Shown: in pieces, positions 1-8,229 of the stretch
How positions within the stretch are numbered: position 1 is the first letter of the stretch
Layout: each line of letters starts with the position of its first letter
Source of the DNA: Morinoia aosen
Lineage: Eukaryota > Arthropoda > Malacostraca > Amphipoda > Talitridae
NCBI GenBank assembly: GCA_030386875.1
Contig: CM059562.1
Span: 23,737,360 to 23,801,359, forward strand
Direction of reading: 5' to 3'
DNA: 64,000 nucleotides
Made by a program: the position numbers and the translations under genes
Notes under the pieces: generated by a model
Told to the model about the DNA's origin: nothing
What the model saw: only the letters and a program-made list of their open reading frames with translations
The model's database searches: none

Positions 1-275
1 TGCTTTATTTCCAATCAAGCCTGATACATATCACCTTGTACATTGGATTTTCAAATGCCTTATAACTAACGCCAGGACGCCATGACGCTTTCCCCCCGGT
101 CAAGACCGGTACCCATTTCAGACACCTGGGTAGAGTGGGGTATTGTGCTCGGAATTTTTCTCCTATACCCAACAGAGAAAATCGCCACCGCCAGCGCCGA
201 GTTTCGAACCCAGGTCTCTGCCGCACGGCGGCAGAACCTCTAGCACATGGCTATCGCGAGCACTAAAGTCTCCCT
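1..275 (-). mobile_element. tRNA-derived SINE (subfamily a)
   Basis: Minus-strand copy. A tRNA-like head carries an RNA polymerase III B-box at about 200-211 (reads GGGTTCGAAAC on the minus strand) and an A-box-like stretch at about 240-260. The body (GGGTACCGG...) and the tail ending in GGAAATAAAGCA match the copies at 29,317-29,599 and 6,985-7,150. The head differs from the 29-kb copy, so two subfamilies are present. The 3' end is at the window edge and may continue outside. Confidence 0.75.
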
Positions 276-289
276 ATCCTCAACAAATG

Positions 290-600
290 AGATCCAAAGA
301 GAGGAAGGAAGAAGGCACCATTTAGTATGAAGTTAAGGGAACGCGGAATCTATGCAGAAAGGGCATATAAACAGTAAGATGAGAAAGAAGTTCATGAAAC
401 AAGATCAATGTTGAAGAAGAAAGTAGTAGGTCCTGAAAAAACAGAACAGCAGTAAACCGAAAAAAAGATGGTCGGTAACAAAACAAAAACCTATGTTATT
501 TTAACAAAAAGAAAGCCTACCTAACCTTTAGCTCGAGCCCTCACATTGTCCCCCTGGGAGCGCTAATTCCCATAGATACAATAGTTGTAACCCCCTAAGA
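290..600. repeat. dispersed repeat R1, copy 1
   Basis: Shares blocks with about 12,590-12,860 and 37,945-38,270, including CCGAAAAAAAGATGGTC followed by GTAACAAAA, and an end reading AATTCCCAYAGATWCAATA. No coding potential or terminal structure was recognised. It may be the tail of an unidentified element. Confidence 0.55.
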
Positions 601-850
601 GGTTTGAAATCGATATTTTCATTAGATAGGCAATTTAAGAAAGAAAAAGAAGAAAGAAAGTAGAAAATCGTTTATTTCCAAAAACGTTGCCAAATGAGAT
701 ACATGCCTACATATTGGCTTTTAAAAATTTCTTTAGAAATTTAGACGTCCGAAGACAAACGTTCCATACGAGGAGTACTAATAAACAAACTATCCGAGGT
801 GTACAAATAGATGAAATATACGAGGCGTACTAATAGACAAACTATCAGAG
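601..850. other. AT-rich spacer
   Basis: No gene or element was recognised. A short imprecise repeat (CGAGGMGTACTAATA...AACTATC / GAGGTGTACAAATA) occurs two to three times between about 770 and 870, just before the reverse transcriptase relic. Confidence 0.4.
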
Positions 851-1480
851 GTGTACAAATATATTGACCATACGAGGCTTTCTGCGGTCCTTCCGAACCA
901 AAATCACGCTATGATTGCGGAGAGTATAAATAATGAACTTCATAAGGTTTCATTGTGGCTTAAAGCTAATAAAATTAGCCTTAATCCCGATAAAACAAAA
1001 TATATTACATTCTCATACAAGAAAAATGTATCTCTCCCGCACATTAAAATTGGCGAAGGTGAAATCGAAGAAACCATCTCAAGTAAATTTCTGGGCATCA
1101 TAATAGGTAAAAATCTATCTTCAAAGAGCACATCGCTCATATTAGTTCTAAATTATCAAAATCTATCGGAATCCTAAATAAAGTTAAAAATTTCCTGCCT
1201 GAAACAGCATACAAATGCTCTACCGAACGCTGATTTCACCATACCTGCAATACGGAATAGAAGCATGGCACAGAACTGATGAAAATAAAATCAATATAAT
1301 TTTTACTCTGCAAAAAAAAAAAAAATCAGAGCGGTAAAAAATCTAGAATATAATGCTTACACAAATGGTTCATTCAAAAATTTGCGAATAGCCTACTTAA
1401 GCTTTCGGATCTATACAAAATCACCATTTGTCATTTCATTTACAAACAATAACAAATGATGGCGACAATAGCCTAAAACA
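851..1480 (+). pseudogene. non-LTR retrotransposon reverse transcriptase relic, 5' part
   Basis: The first 108 codons read like the region just after the catalytic box of CR1/jockey-group reverse transcriptases: 'WLKANKISLNPDKTKYITF' followed by 'SKFLGIIIGKNL'. Past a frame break near 1,130 the thumb-like text continues ('SKLSKSIGILNKV', 'ISPYLQYGIEAW'). The catalytic YxDD and all upstream domains are missing, so this is a 5'-truncated, frameshifted relic. It is interrupted near 1,480-1,990 and resumes at 1,990. The clade cannot be fixed from the fragment. Confidence 0.7.
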
Positions 1481-1489
1481 ATTATTAAC

Positions 1490-1985
1490 TGTATGTAATA
1501 TAGCGAGTAATGTAAGTTTTAGTTAGAGAGACCTAAAGATGGCAACGCTCGTGACGGCAAGATCATCAGCAGTCTCCGATTGGTGCTAGCCAGCTAAACA
1601 GTTCATGCTGACTGCAAGTGTGTATATAGATTATCCCGGACGGCTAAGTACTACCTCTAAGTTATTCTCTAACTACCTACTACTAATTCTATTCTACTCA
1701 TTTCTATATATTTCACGCTATCTCCGCTCTACTCTCGCTGGCCACATGTCTGGTATTTGAGTATCTAAGTTGTAGGGTATCTAAGAGGTGAGTGAATTAT
1801 TTACTTGTGATGTGTCATTGCATTGTCTATTTATGTCAGCACTATTACTGTGTTGTGTCTATGTGAAACCTATACTATGCTCTAGTGTAGGATTACTAAA
1901 TCTATAACACTGTACAAACTCGTCATCACGACCATTTAACCCGAAATAGAAATAAATTCATGCTTCCTTATTATTCAAAGGCCCG
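1490..1985. mobile_element. insertion within the RT relic, LTR-like
   Basis: About 0.5 kb of non-coding DNA splits the reverse transcriptase relic. It has a TATATA stretch at about 1,623 and an AATAAA at about 1,950, which would suit a solo LTR. No confident target-site duplication or TG...CA ends could be fixed. Confidence 0.3.
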
Positions 1986-1989
1986 GTCG

Positions 1990-2170
1990 GAACACAGTAT
2001 CCTCTTCGTTTGGAACTAAAACTTGGAACTCAATACCTGCGGAGATCCGTGAAAGTAATTCTTATAAGGTATTGAAAAGAAATCTTGAGTCTCACTTCCT
2101 ATCAGAATACTTGTCGTGTAAGATCACCAAGTCAAATCTTGTCCCCTACATAACTGGTCCTAATAATATA
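1990..2170 (+). pseudogene. non-LTR retrotransposon RT relic, 3' end
   Basis: Translates to 'SSFGTKTWNSIPAEIRES' and 'YKVLKRNLESHFLSEYL', the classic C-terminal end of CR1/jockey-group ORF2 proteins (T.WN.LP..IR....). It continues the relic at 851-1,480 in the same orientation. Confidence 0.65.
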
Positions 2171-2490
2171 ATTTGCCATGATTAATATCGCCGATTTTCA
2201 GTCTGCTCGCTTATCGAATATACTGTTAAATCTAGTCCATATGAACTATATTGTAAAATGAAGCATCTAATATCGATTTTATTATCTCATTGATCATTCT
2301 AATGCGTCCCTAGTTTAAGTGAATTAGGTTAAATATTATTGTACTCCTTAGAATAACGTTGATGGTAGGATGCCCTAAATGTCACTGAACTTATTCGGGC
2401 CCACAGGTAGCTATACTCAAACTTGACCATTGTACTAGACTTGAGAAATATACTATCTCTGTATCATTTGTGGTAAATAAATTGTTTCAA
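2171..2490 (+). repeat. 3' UTR of the CR1/jockey-like LINE
   Basis: Follows the RT end directly. The block around GAACTTATTCGGGCCCACAG recurs inverted at about 47,830-48,010 and, more weakly, near 49,840-49,880, so this is the 3' end of a dispersed LINE family of which mostly tails survive. Confidence 0.6.
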
Positions 2491-2519
2491 TCGTAAGAAG
2501 TAACCTGAGGAAAAATAAG

Positions 2520-2800
2520 GAATAGGAATAAAAATTTTGAAAAACGTATAAATGAAATGGTTTTTAATTCTCTAACAGAAATTTTGAGAAAACTCAAGTT
2601 ACCGTCGAGGAACAACAACAGCAAAAATACATATTACATATCCCCTCGGTATTCTGTGCAACATCATGCGGACATGGGGTGCATGGGATAAAATAGAGAT
2701 ACAATGCAAGCCGGATATGCCTTTTTATTAGCAAATATCTACAAAATTTTGGCAGAAATGCGTAAACAAACATGTCCTCAAAATGAAAATTCATTGTTTG
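2520..2800. repeat. dispersed repeat R2, copy 1
   Basis: About 250 bp related to 4,845-5,100 and, for its first part, to 5,520-5,590. Shared blocks include GAAAAACGTA, GGTTACCGTC-like and GATAAAATRGA. Not identified. It holds no convincing ORF. Confidence 0.5.
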
Positions 2801-3218
2801 TTCAACATGCGGACAGAAAGAAAATTTTACTACTACTCATATGTTCAAATTGAGCTTTATTTCACACTTGCCCAATTGTATTTTTCATTTTTCTGATTCA
2901 CAGAAACGTTTCCTGGGGAAGTGACAGATCTATTTTTGAATAATTTCGACAGTGCAGTAAAATTAATTAACCGTATTGTTTTCACGTAAAAAATAAAAAT
3001 AGAAACATGTATATCGATTTATGTAGATATACAAATACCTACATACGTACACACACATATTGTTATATATACATATTGAAAATGAATATAAGAAAAATAG
3101 ATACATAAACTAAAAAGATAAAAAAAAAACCTACCTCCTACTTCATCGAAAATGACAATCGAGATCACTGTAATCGTAAGAAATTATTAAAAAAAAAATT
3201 ACTAATAAGGAAAGAAGA
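2801..3218. other. AT-rich spacer
   Basis: Low-complexity A/T runs and TATA/CA-rich stretches (for example 3,010-3,070). No gene or element was recognised. Confidence 0.4.
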
Positions 3219-4054
3219 TGTAAACTCCCCACTTAGGGTGAGTCAGTTCACTTTGATATAATTATCTTTATTTTAAAAATGTGTTCGATGCAATGGCGGG
3301 TCACCAGTGTGCCGGGGAAGACACACACAATAAGATTTGAAATTGACAGCTTTAATACTCAGAAGGAGATTGGGTGTAAGGATGCAACTACTGGCATCTT
3401 ATAAAATCAAGGTTTCTCCACGGATAATCATTGAGAAGGCAATGAAAGGCTTTTTTTTAGCTCGCCTTTAAAGTTTTATTAGAGGTTGATGAGCTGCCAC
3501 AGGATCTTGTCTCTTCGTGATGAGAAGTCCCTGGTCCAATCCTGGTAGTAGAACTCCAACCGGCTCGTGGTGGTAAGTGTGAGTTTGTGGTGGTTCAGGG
3601 TGATGGACCTCAATAGGGAGTAGGGAATCCATGGTGTGGTGAAGAGACTAAGAGGGCAACCATCTGCGCAATTGGTGAGACGGCTACAGGTTGAGGTGTG
3701 TTCGTAAGTTGACAAAAGAGGTAGCCTCAGGTGAGGCCAAAACCTGGTACAGGTTTTGGAGAGCTGTGTGGCTAAAAAACTGCGTTCAGAGTGCTACTAA
3801 ATGGTTATGTCTACTATTTGATTTTCCTCTCATTGGCTCCTCCAGATGTGAGCTTAAGGGGGTGACTGAGGAGATGGTTGGGTTGACGTGGAATGATTTG
3901 TGTCTCGTAGGTTTCCTGTGCGGGAACAGCAGGCTGGGTTACTGTGCACAGGTTAAAGGGGAGCTAATTCTTATACACATGCAAGGCTGTAACAACTATG
4001 CATCACAGGGAAGAACCTCGAGCAGATAGTCTCTCGCAGTGAATTCAGCCCGCA
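3219..4054 (+). mobile_element. possible LTR preceding a tRNA primer-binding-like site
   Basis: The right edge is the better supported one: ...CCCGCA, a four-base spacer ACTC, then TGGCGCCCGAGTGCAAG at 4,059, which looks like a retrotransposon primer-binding site (starts TGG, GCGCC core as in lysine-tRNA-primed elements). The left edge is a guess at the first suitable TG. No gag or pol is readable downstream. A 112-codon frame at 3,691-4,029 lies inside it and resembles nothing known to me. Confidence 0.3.
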
Positions 4055-4058
4055 ACTC

Positions 4059-4076
4059 TGGCGCCCGAGTGCAAGT
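4059..4076 (+). other. putative primer-binding site
   Basis: TGGCGCCCGAGTGCAAG begins with TGG, the complement of the tRNA CCA end, and sits four bases after a CA. Supports the LTR call at 3,219-4,054. Confidence 0.35.
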
Positions 4077-4840
4077 CTGAGATTCCATAGCGCCTTAGAC
4101 ATATGAGTTCAGAGTTAAAGGAATTTCTAGATGTCAGCCCTACAATTTCTGGCGTTAAGCCGTTCTTAAAAATTTAGCAGTAAAGGTTTACAGAAGCCGA
4201 CATTTCTGACTGAGCTTCAATTTGGAATATGGAGTCAGTATTTAAGGCTCCAACAATGCATTACTAATTTAGTAACGAGATAAGTCTAAAGAATACCAAT
4301 CTAAAAAAATATGATAAACTACACAACTGTCGTTGGTAGGGCAGTTGTAGGTTGAATGACTGTAACTAAACAGACAGTAAAAACCAGGTTACCTGCCTGC
4401 GGCAATTTAGTCTAGGCCTAAAAATTACTAAAAATACGGAAATATTCACAAGTTACACGAGGATTAATTAAGCGATTATGAATGCAATTAATTGAGGTTC
4501 ATCAAGTTACAACTTGAACAATGTTAAGAATCAATTCTAGGTGTTAAATGTGGGATTAAGTTAAAAATCAATCAATCTAAAAATTCGGACAACAACTCAT
4601 TTAATTGCAGGACACCATAAATGAATTCAACTTTGCCTAAGCTTCTTAGGTAAAAATTAAATAAAAGTGTCCAAAATGTGAGAATATTTTCGTGTACACA
4701 ATTTTATTGAATTTCTGGGTTTTATTGAATGAAATTTGTAACATAAAATTATGAAAATGACTGTATTGATACTATTTGATTTTTAGATGTTGGTTTAATA
4801 ATTTTTGAAATTTGGCTGGAATGGGCCTGAAGTGACCACT
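4077..4840. other. non-coding spacer
   Basis: No gene or element recognised. If the primer-binding site at 4,059 is real, this is decayed internal sequence of that element. Confidence 0.35.
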
Positions 4841-4844
4841 ACAA

Positions 4845-5100
4845 AGACTTCGAAAAACGTAAAAATGAATTGGTTTTTAATTTCCCAATAGAAATTTTTA
4901 AGAAAAATCAGGTTACCGTCAGGAAACAGCACAACAGCAAAGAAAACATCTCGGGGTTCACATCATATCGGTATTATCTTCAGCAATATACGGACATGTG
5001 TACATGTGATAAAATGGAATAACCTTGTGGCCGGATATCACATGAGTGGCGAATATTTACAAAATTTGATACGTGGAGGTAGAATAACAGTGGTCCACAG
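4845..5100. repeat. dispersed repeat R2, copy 2
   Basis: Second copy of the unit at 2,520-2,800, with substitutions and small gaps. A fragment (5,520-5,590) repeats its first part. The 5,100-5,520 interval between them is AT-rich and holds nothing I recognise. Confidence 0.5.
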
Positions 5101-5604
5101 TAATAATTTTAATTACGGAAATTTAGAGTTTTTTTATATGAAAGTTCAGTGTTAGTGTGGGCTGAACGCACTGAAAAATAAAAAAATATATAAAATGCTT
5201 AATTACCCCCTCCCCCTAGCTTAGCCGAAATGATTTCGAAATAGTGAGACAACGTAAGCCAAAAAATTAATTTATTAAAAACATAGCACAACCCTCACAT
5301 CTATAAACCTGTATACTGATGTACACACAAAAATGTATTTCAGAGTTTGTTTGTCATACGAACGTTAAAGAAAAATACAGAAAAGATGAAAAATAAAAAA
5401 TATAGATGAGGAAATACTACTAATTATGGAGAGAACGACCTTCATTCCATTGCATTGAACTAACGGCTGTGGTGCTCATTATAGTCGACAGAAATAAGTA
5501 AGATCAATAATGAAATGAGTTAGCGAACGTAAAATGAAATAATTTCTAATTTTCTAGCAGAAATTTCAGAAAAATAAAATTTTAGGCGCTTTTAATATCG
5601 CGTT

Positions 5605-5887
5605 GTAATTTGTCTCTTCGTTATAAGGAACGAAACGTTTCGTGTTTCGTTAGTGCAGCTTTAGAGTCGTATCTACCGTTTGCCGGGAGATTCAGTAGTA
5701 CCACGATATACCGTGGTAGTACTTTTTATGCTCCGGATACGATGTGCATGGGTAGCCCTCCGTGGAGCGCCCTGAACTTGGAAGCCTCGTCCAGATTTGG
5801 GATTTGTGTGAGAAAAACTTCGCAGTAGGTGAGCCATCCTTTGATGTCACCTCCGAAGACGGGTAACCGGATATCTCTCTCAGCCAT
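5605..5887 (-). pseudogene. LTR-retrotransposon gag fragment
   Basis: Starts with ATG at 5,887 and reads 53 codons to a TAA at 5,726: 'MAERDIRLPVFGGDIKGW' then 'FLTQIPNLDEASKFRALHGGL'. The pattern LP.F.GD...W...F...I.....L....KF..L...L is what is seen in many LTR-element Gag N-termini (BEL/Pao-like and related). More Gag-like text follows beyond the stop ('LNLPANGRYDSKAAL'). It lies directly downstream, on the minus strand, of the LTR at 5,923-6,529 and a TGGTGACCCC primer-binding-like site, so context and content agree. The rest of gag and all of pol are gone. Confidence 0.55.
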
Positions 5888-5903
5888 GCTTCCGCCTGTC
5901 GGG

Positions 5904-5921
5904 CCACTCTGGGGGTCACCA
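5904..5921 (-). other. putative primer-binding site
   Basis: Minus strand reads TGGTGACCCCCAGAG one base after the CA that ends the LTR at 5,923, and 17 bases before the gag ATG at 5,887. Position and TGG start fit a tRNA primer-binding site. Confidence 0.5.
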
Positions 5922-6311
5922 GTGGGGTGTTCTCCCTAAGGCTACTGTACGCTCCGGGCAGACCATGAATATTTAAGGACTTTGAATATCAATGCTCGAA
6001 GCGAGTGCCTGAGGTACTTACGAACCCGACAGTGTAAGAAAATATAACTGGAATGAATGCCGTTCTATTGGGAATATCGCCGACAGTAACGACACTCAAT
6101 AAAAATATTGCTGTCAGGTAGTAATGTACCAAGATACGTCTTGGAGGATCACCAGGCGATGTGGAGTGGCAGCACGGATGGCGGCAGAGTGGCTCTTGAG
6201 TGCGAAGCGGCGGTAGAGGCAGTTGAGACTGTAGCTGGCAGAGCGTCTTCGGTGAGTGTTGAAGATCGGAGCCGATGTGAGAAGACTGGCCGAGCTTCTA
6301 CTGCACGCCGG

Positions 6312-6317
6312 TATATA
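6312..6317 (-). promoter_or_regulatory. LTR TATA box
   Basis: CACTATATACCGG on the minus strand, between the 30-bp repeats (upstream) and the conserved 3' part of the LTR. Confidence 0.4.
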
Positions 6318-6371
6318 GTGCCTGGTGAGTGCGGTTACGCACTGAGCCCGAGGCCCCATTTGTTGGTGGTT

Positions 6372-6480
6372 AGATGGTGTCTCAAAGCCCGCCGTTGCGT
6401 GGGGTGGCGCCTCGAAGCCCGCTGTTGCGTGGGATGGCGCCTCGAAGCTTACCGTTGCGTGAGGTGGCAGCCGGTCGCTC
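6372..6480 (-). repeat. 30-bp tandem repeats in LTR U3
   Basis: Units at 6,391-6,420, 6,421-6,450 and 6,451-6,480 with a partial unit before them, differing by a few substitutions. Upstream of the TATA box in transcription order, so enhancer-like repeats are the natural reading. Confidence 0.7.
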
Positions 6481-6611
6481 GAACCTTGTGTGGTGGTGTA
6501 CAAGCGAACGGCTTGCTGAAACTACCACAAAGTTCTCACTAGTGAAAGGTTTGAGGGAAAATTATTAAATAATATTTATAAAAATTTATTTTATGATTTC
6601 TCTTTTAAAAA

Positions 6612-6872
6612 ATGGAATCTCAAAGTAAAGTTATAACTAGTAGAGAAAGGGATATTACTGCAAATATTACTCCAACAATTAAGTTTATAGTAAAAAACCT
6701 CATGAAATTGCATTTTTTGGCTTTGATATGTATCATTCTATTCCCAACATCGATGAAAAGAATAATAAATTTTACAATGAGTAATTGTTTTGAAAATGTT
6801 ATTACAATTCCAACACGTTGTCAGAAAATAGACAGGATCAATGAATTAATACATAAGATATTTTTTATCTAA
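6612..6872 (+). CDS. unidentified 86-codon frame
   Basis: AT-rich open frame beginning MESQSKVITSRERDITANI, with one hydrophobic stretch around residues 33-46 (HFLALICIILFPT). I recognise no family. It lies between the two inverted LTR copies and near the relic at 7,411-7,764, with similar base composition, so both could derive from one lost element. It may equally be chance. Confidence 0.15.
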   Translation: MESQSKVITSRERDITANITPTIKFIVKNLMKLHFLALICIILFPTSMKRIINFTMSNCFENVITIPTRCQKIDRINELIHKIFFI

Positions 6873-6984
6873 CGTAATTGTAATTCATTCGCCAACAAAG
6901 TTTTTTTTAATGAAGAAAACACTTTGAAATATTTGTTAGGATTTGGGGATGTGGTTTTAGAATGTGTTGAAGACCATGAAAGTA

Positions 6985-7150
6985 TAAATGGGTACCGGCT
7001 TTACGGGGGAACCGTCATGGTGTCCTATATATAGGGTTCGTTATAAGACATTTGAAAAACCAATGCTAAGATCATATGTATCAGGCTTGATTGGAAATAA
7101 AGCATCCCAAAGATGCCGATGTTAACCTAACCTTAACCTAACCTTTAAAC
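6985..7150 (+). mobile_element. SINE 3' fragment with CCTAA tail
   Basis: Matches the body and tail of the SINE at 29,317-29,599 from GGGTACCGGC to GATGCCGATGTTAACCT, without the tRNA-like head. The tail runs on as CCTAACCTTAACCTAACCTTT. Confidence 0.75.
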
Positions 7151-7410
7151 GCAATACTTGTTTTGTATCTCATCAGTTCGTTGCATAATATTTTATGCAT
7201 TTTTTTCCCGAACGTTCCACTCCACCTGGATATAAGATTGTTGAGAATCCAAACATACCAATTTATTTACAGATTTATCACCCTTCAATTTTGATTTGAG
7301 GTTCTGATTTACTGATCAAAATAGATATATACTAAGTAAAAGAAATGAAGAAATAACTTGGGTTATACGTCAGATCGAAAAATTTAAAAATAGTTCAATA
7401 TTTTATAAAA

Positions 7411-7764
7411 ATGGAAATTTTACGATGGAATGAATCGATTAAAATGGATTAATCTATTAGAAAAATTGAAACTCATGATTACGTGCTACAAATTGGAACT
7501 GATTTGAATCGTGAACATATCAGAATGAAGATCAGTTTACGTATATTACCTGCTATAAGTTTTGTTTATATCGAAGGAGTTTTGATTCAAGAAAATGGAA
7601 ATGATTACAATTTCGATGATGAAAAAATATCTATAGTCAATAACGGTTTAATGCATTCGTTTGACCGATTATTTTACAAAATAGCAGATGAAGAAATCGA
7701 AGGGTATAATTTTCCCAAGAATTGCATCAACTTGAAAAGGTTTATTAACATACCAACGAAGTAA
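7411..7764 (+). pseudogene. relic ORF, possibly of a double-jelly-roll capsid-like family
   Basis: An ATG at 7,411 is followed 13 codons later by a stop, after which the frame is open to 7,764. The readable part has 'HDYVLQIGTDLN', 'ISFVYIEGVLIQENG' and 'ISIVNNGLMHSFDRLFYKI'. From memory, uncharacterised proteins of cnidarians and arthropods linked to Polinton/adintovirus-like elements carry a comparable order (a D.N..G.I...I region, then F.YIEG.L, then LVNN..MHLF..I.Y...). That match is recollection, not a search. Only the N-terminal quarter or so would be present and it is broken. Confidence 0.3.
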
Positions 7765-7797
7765 ACAAATTAAATTCTTTTGAACCGTTGATAAAAA

Positions 7798-8026
7798 GAC
7801 GAAAGGCCCTCCAAGACATATCTTGGTGCATTATTACGTAACAGCAATCTTTCCTCGTGTGGCGTTACTGTCGGCGGTATTCATTATAGAACGGCCTTTG
7901 TTACAGTTGTGTTTTCTTTCTCCGTCGGGTTCGTAGGTACCTCAGGCACTTGCTTCGGGCATTGATATTCAAAGTCCTTAGATTCCCACTCTGCCCGGAG
8001 CGTAGAGTAGCCAGAGGGAGAACACC
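7798..8026 (+). repeat. inverted copy of the LTR 3' part
   Basis: Plus-strand copy of the last ~220 bp of the LTR at 5,923-6,529, ending GGGAGAACACC. Not followed by a primer-binding site. Together they form an inverted repeat of about 220 bp around 6,150-7,797. Confidence 0.7.
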
Positions 8027-8229
8027 AAAACACATCCTACTTAACGAGAGATCACTCTTCACCTATCTCGACCGCATCATAGCCCAGATTTTAACGAGTG
8101 CTCTCCATTCGTCTTACTTTTGAGCATTTTCTTGCTCACTCTCACGTAATACATCGACCGCGCAATACTCTGTCTTTAGCATACCGGTAACATAGTTTTG
8201 ACGCACCTACGTCAAGTTTTGAACTATAA
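8014..8229 (+). repeat. left copy of 216-bp direct repeat (target-site duplication of I-1)
   Basis: Identical in length to 35,230-35,445, with six substitutions and no gaps (about 97% identity). Both start GAGGGAGAACACC and end GAACTATAA. The left copy ends where the 3' tail of I-1 begins, and the right copy starts where the 5' end of I-1 begins. This is the arrangement of a target-site duplication, although the length is extreme. Confidence 0.7.

Larger units (their letters stand above)
5923..6529 (-). mobile_element. LTR of the gag-bearing element
   Basis: Minus-strand LTR starting TGTGGTAGTTTC (6,529) and ending ...GAACACCCCA (5,923). U3 carries three and a half 30-bp tandem repeats (6,372-6,480, core GTTGCGTGGGRTGGCGCCTC), and a TATATA at 6,312-6,317 reads as the promoter TATA box. 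The end is followed by a primer-binding-like site and gag. Its last ~220 bp recur inverted at 7,798-8,026. The long reading frames through it on both strands (6,108-6,542 plus, 6,114-6,503 minus) are caused by the GC-rich repeats and are not genes. Confidence 0.6.

Noticed and set aside
3691-4029. 112-codon plus-strand ORF
   Set aside because: No recognisable features; lies in the presumed LTR before a primer-binding-like site.
6108-6542. 144-codon plus-strand and 129-codon minus-strand ORFs
   Set aside because: Overlapping, low-complexity, produced by the GC-rich 30-bp LTR repeats.
7120-7150. Telomeric TTAGG array
   Set aside because: Only a few CCTAA units, located as the tail of a SINE copy; far too short for a telomere.
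5926-8026. DNA transposon with ~220-bp terminal inverted repeats
   Set aside because: The left repeat is the end of an LTR followed by a primer-binding-like site and gag, so LTR copies in inverted orientation explain it better.
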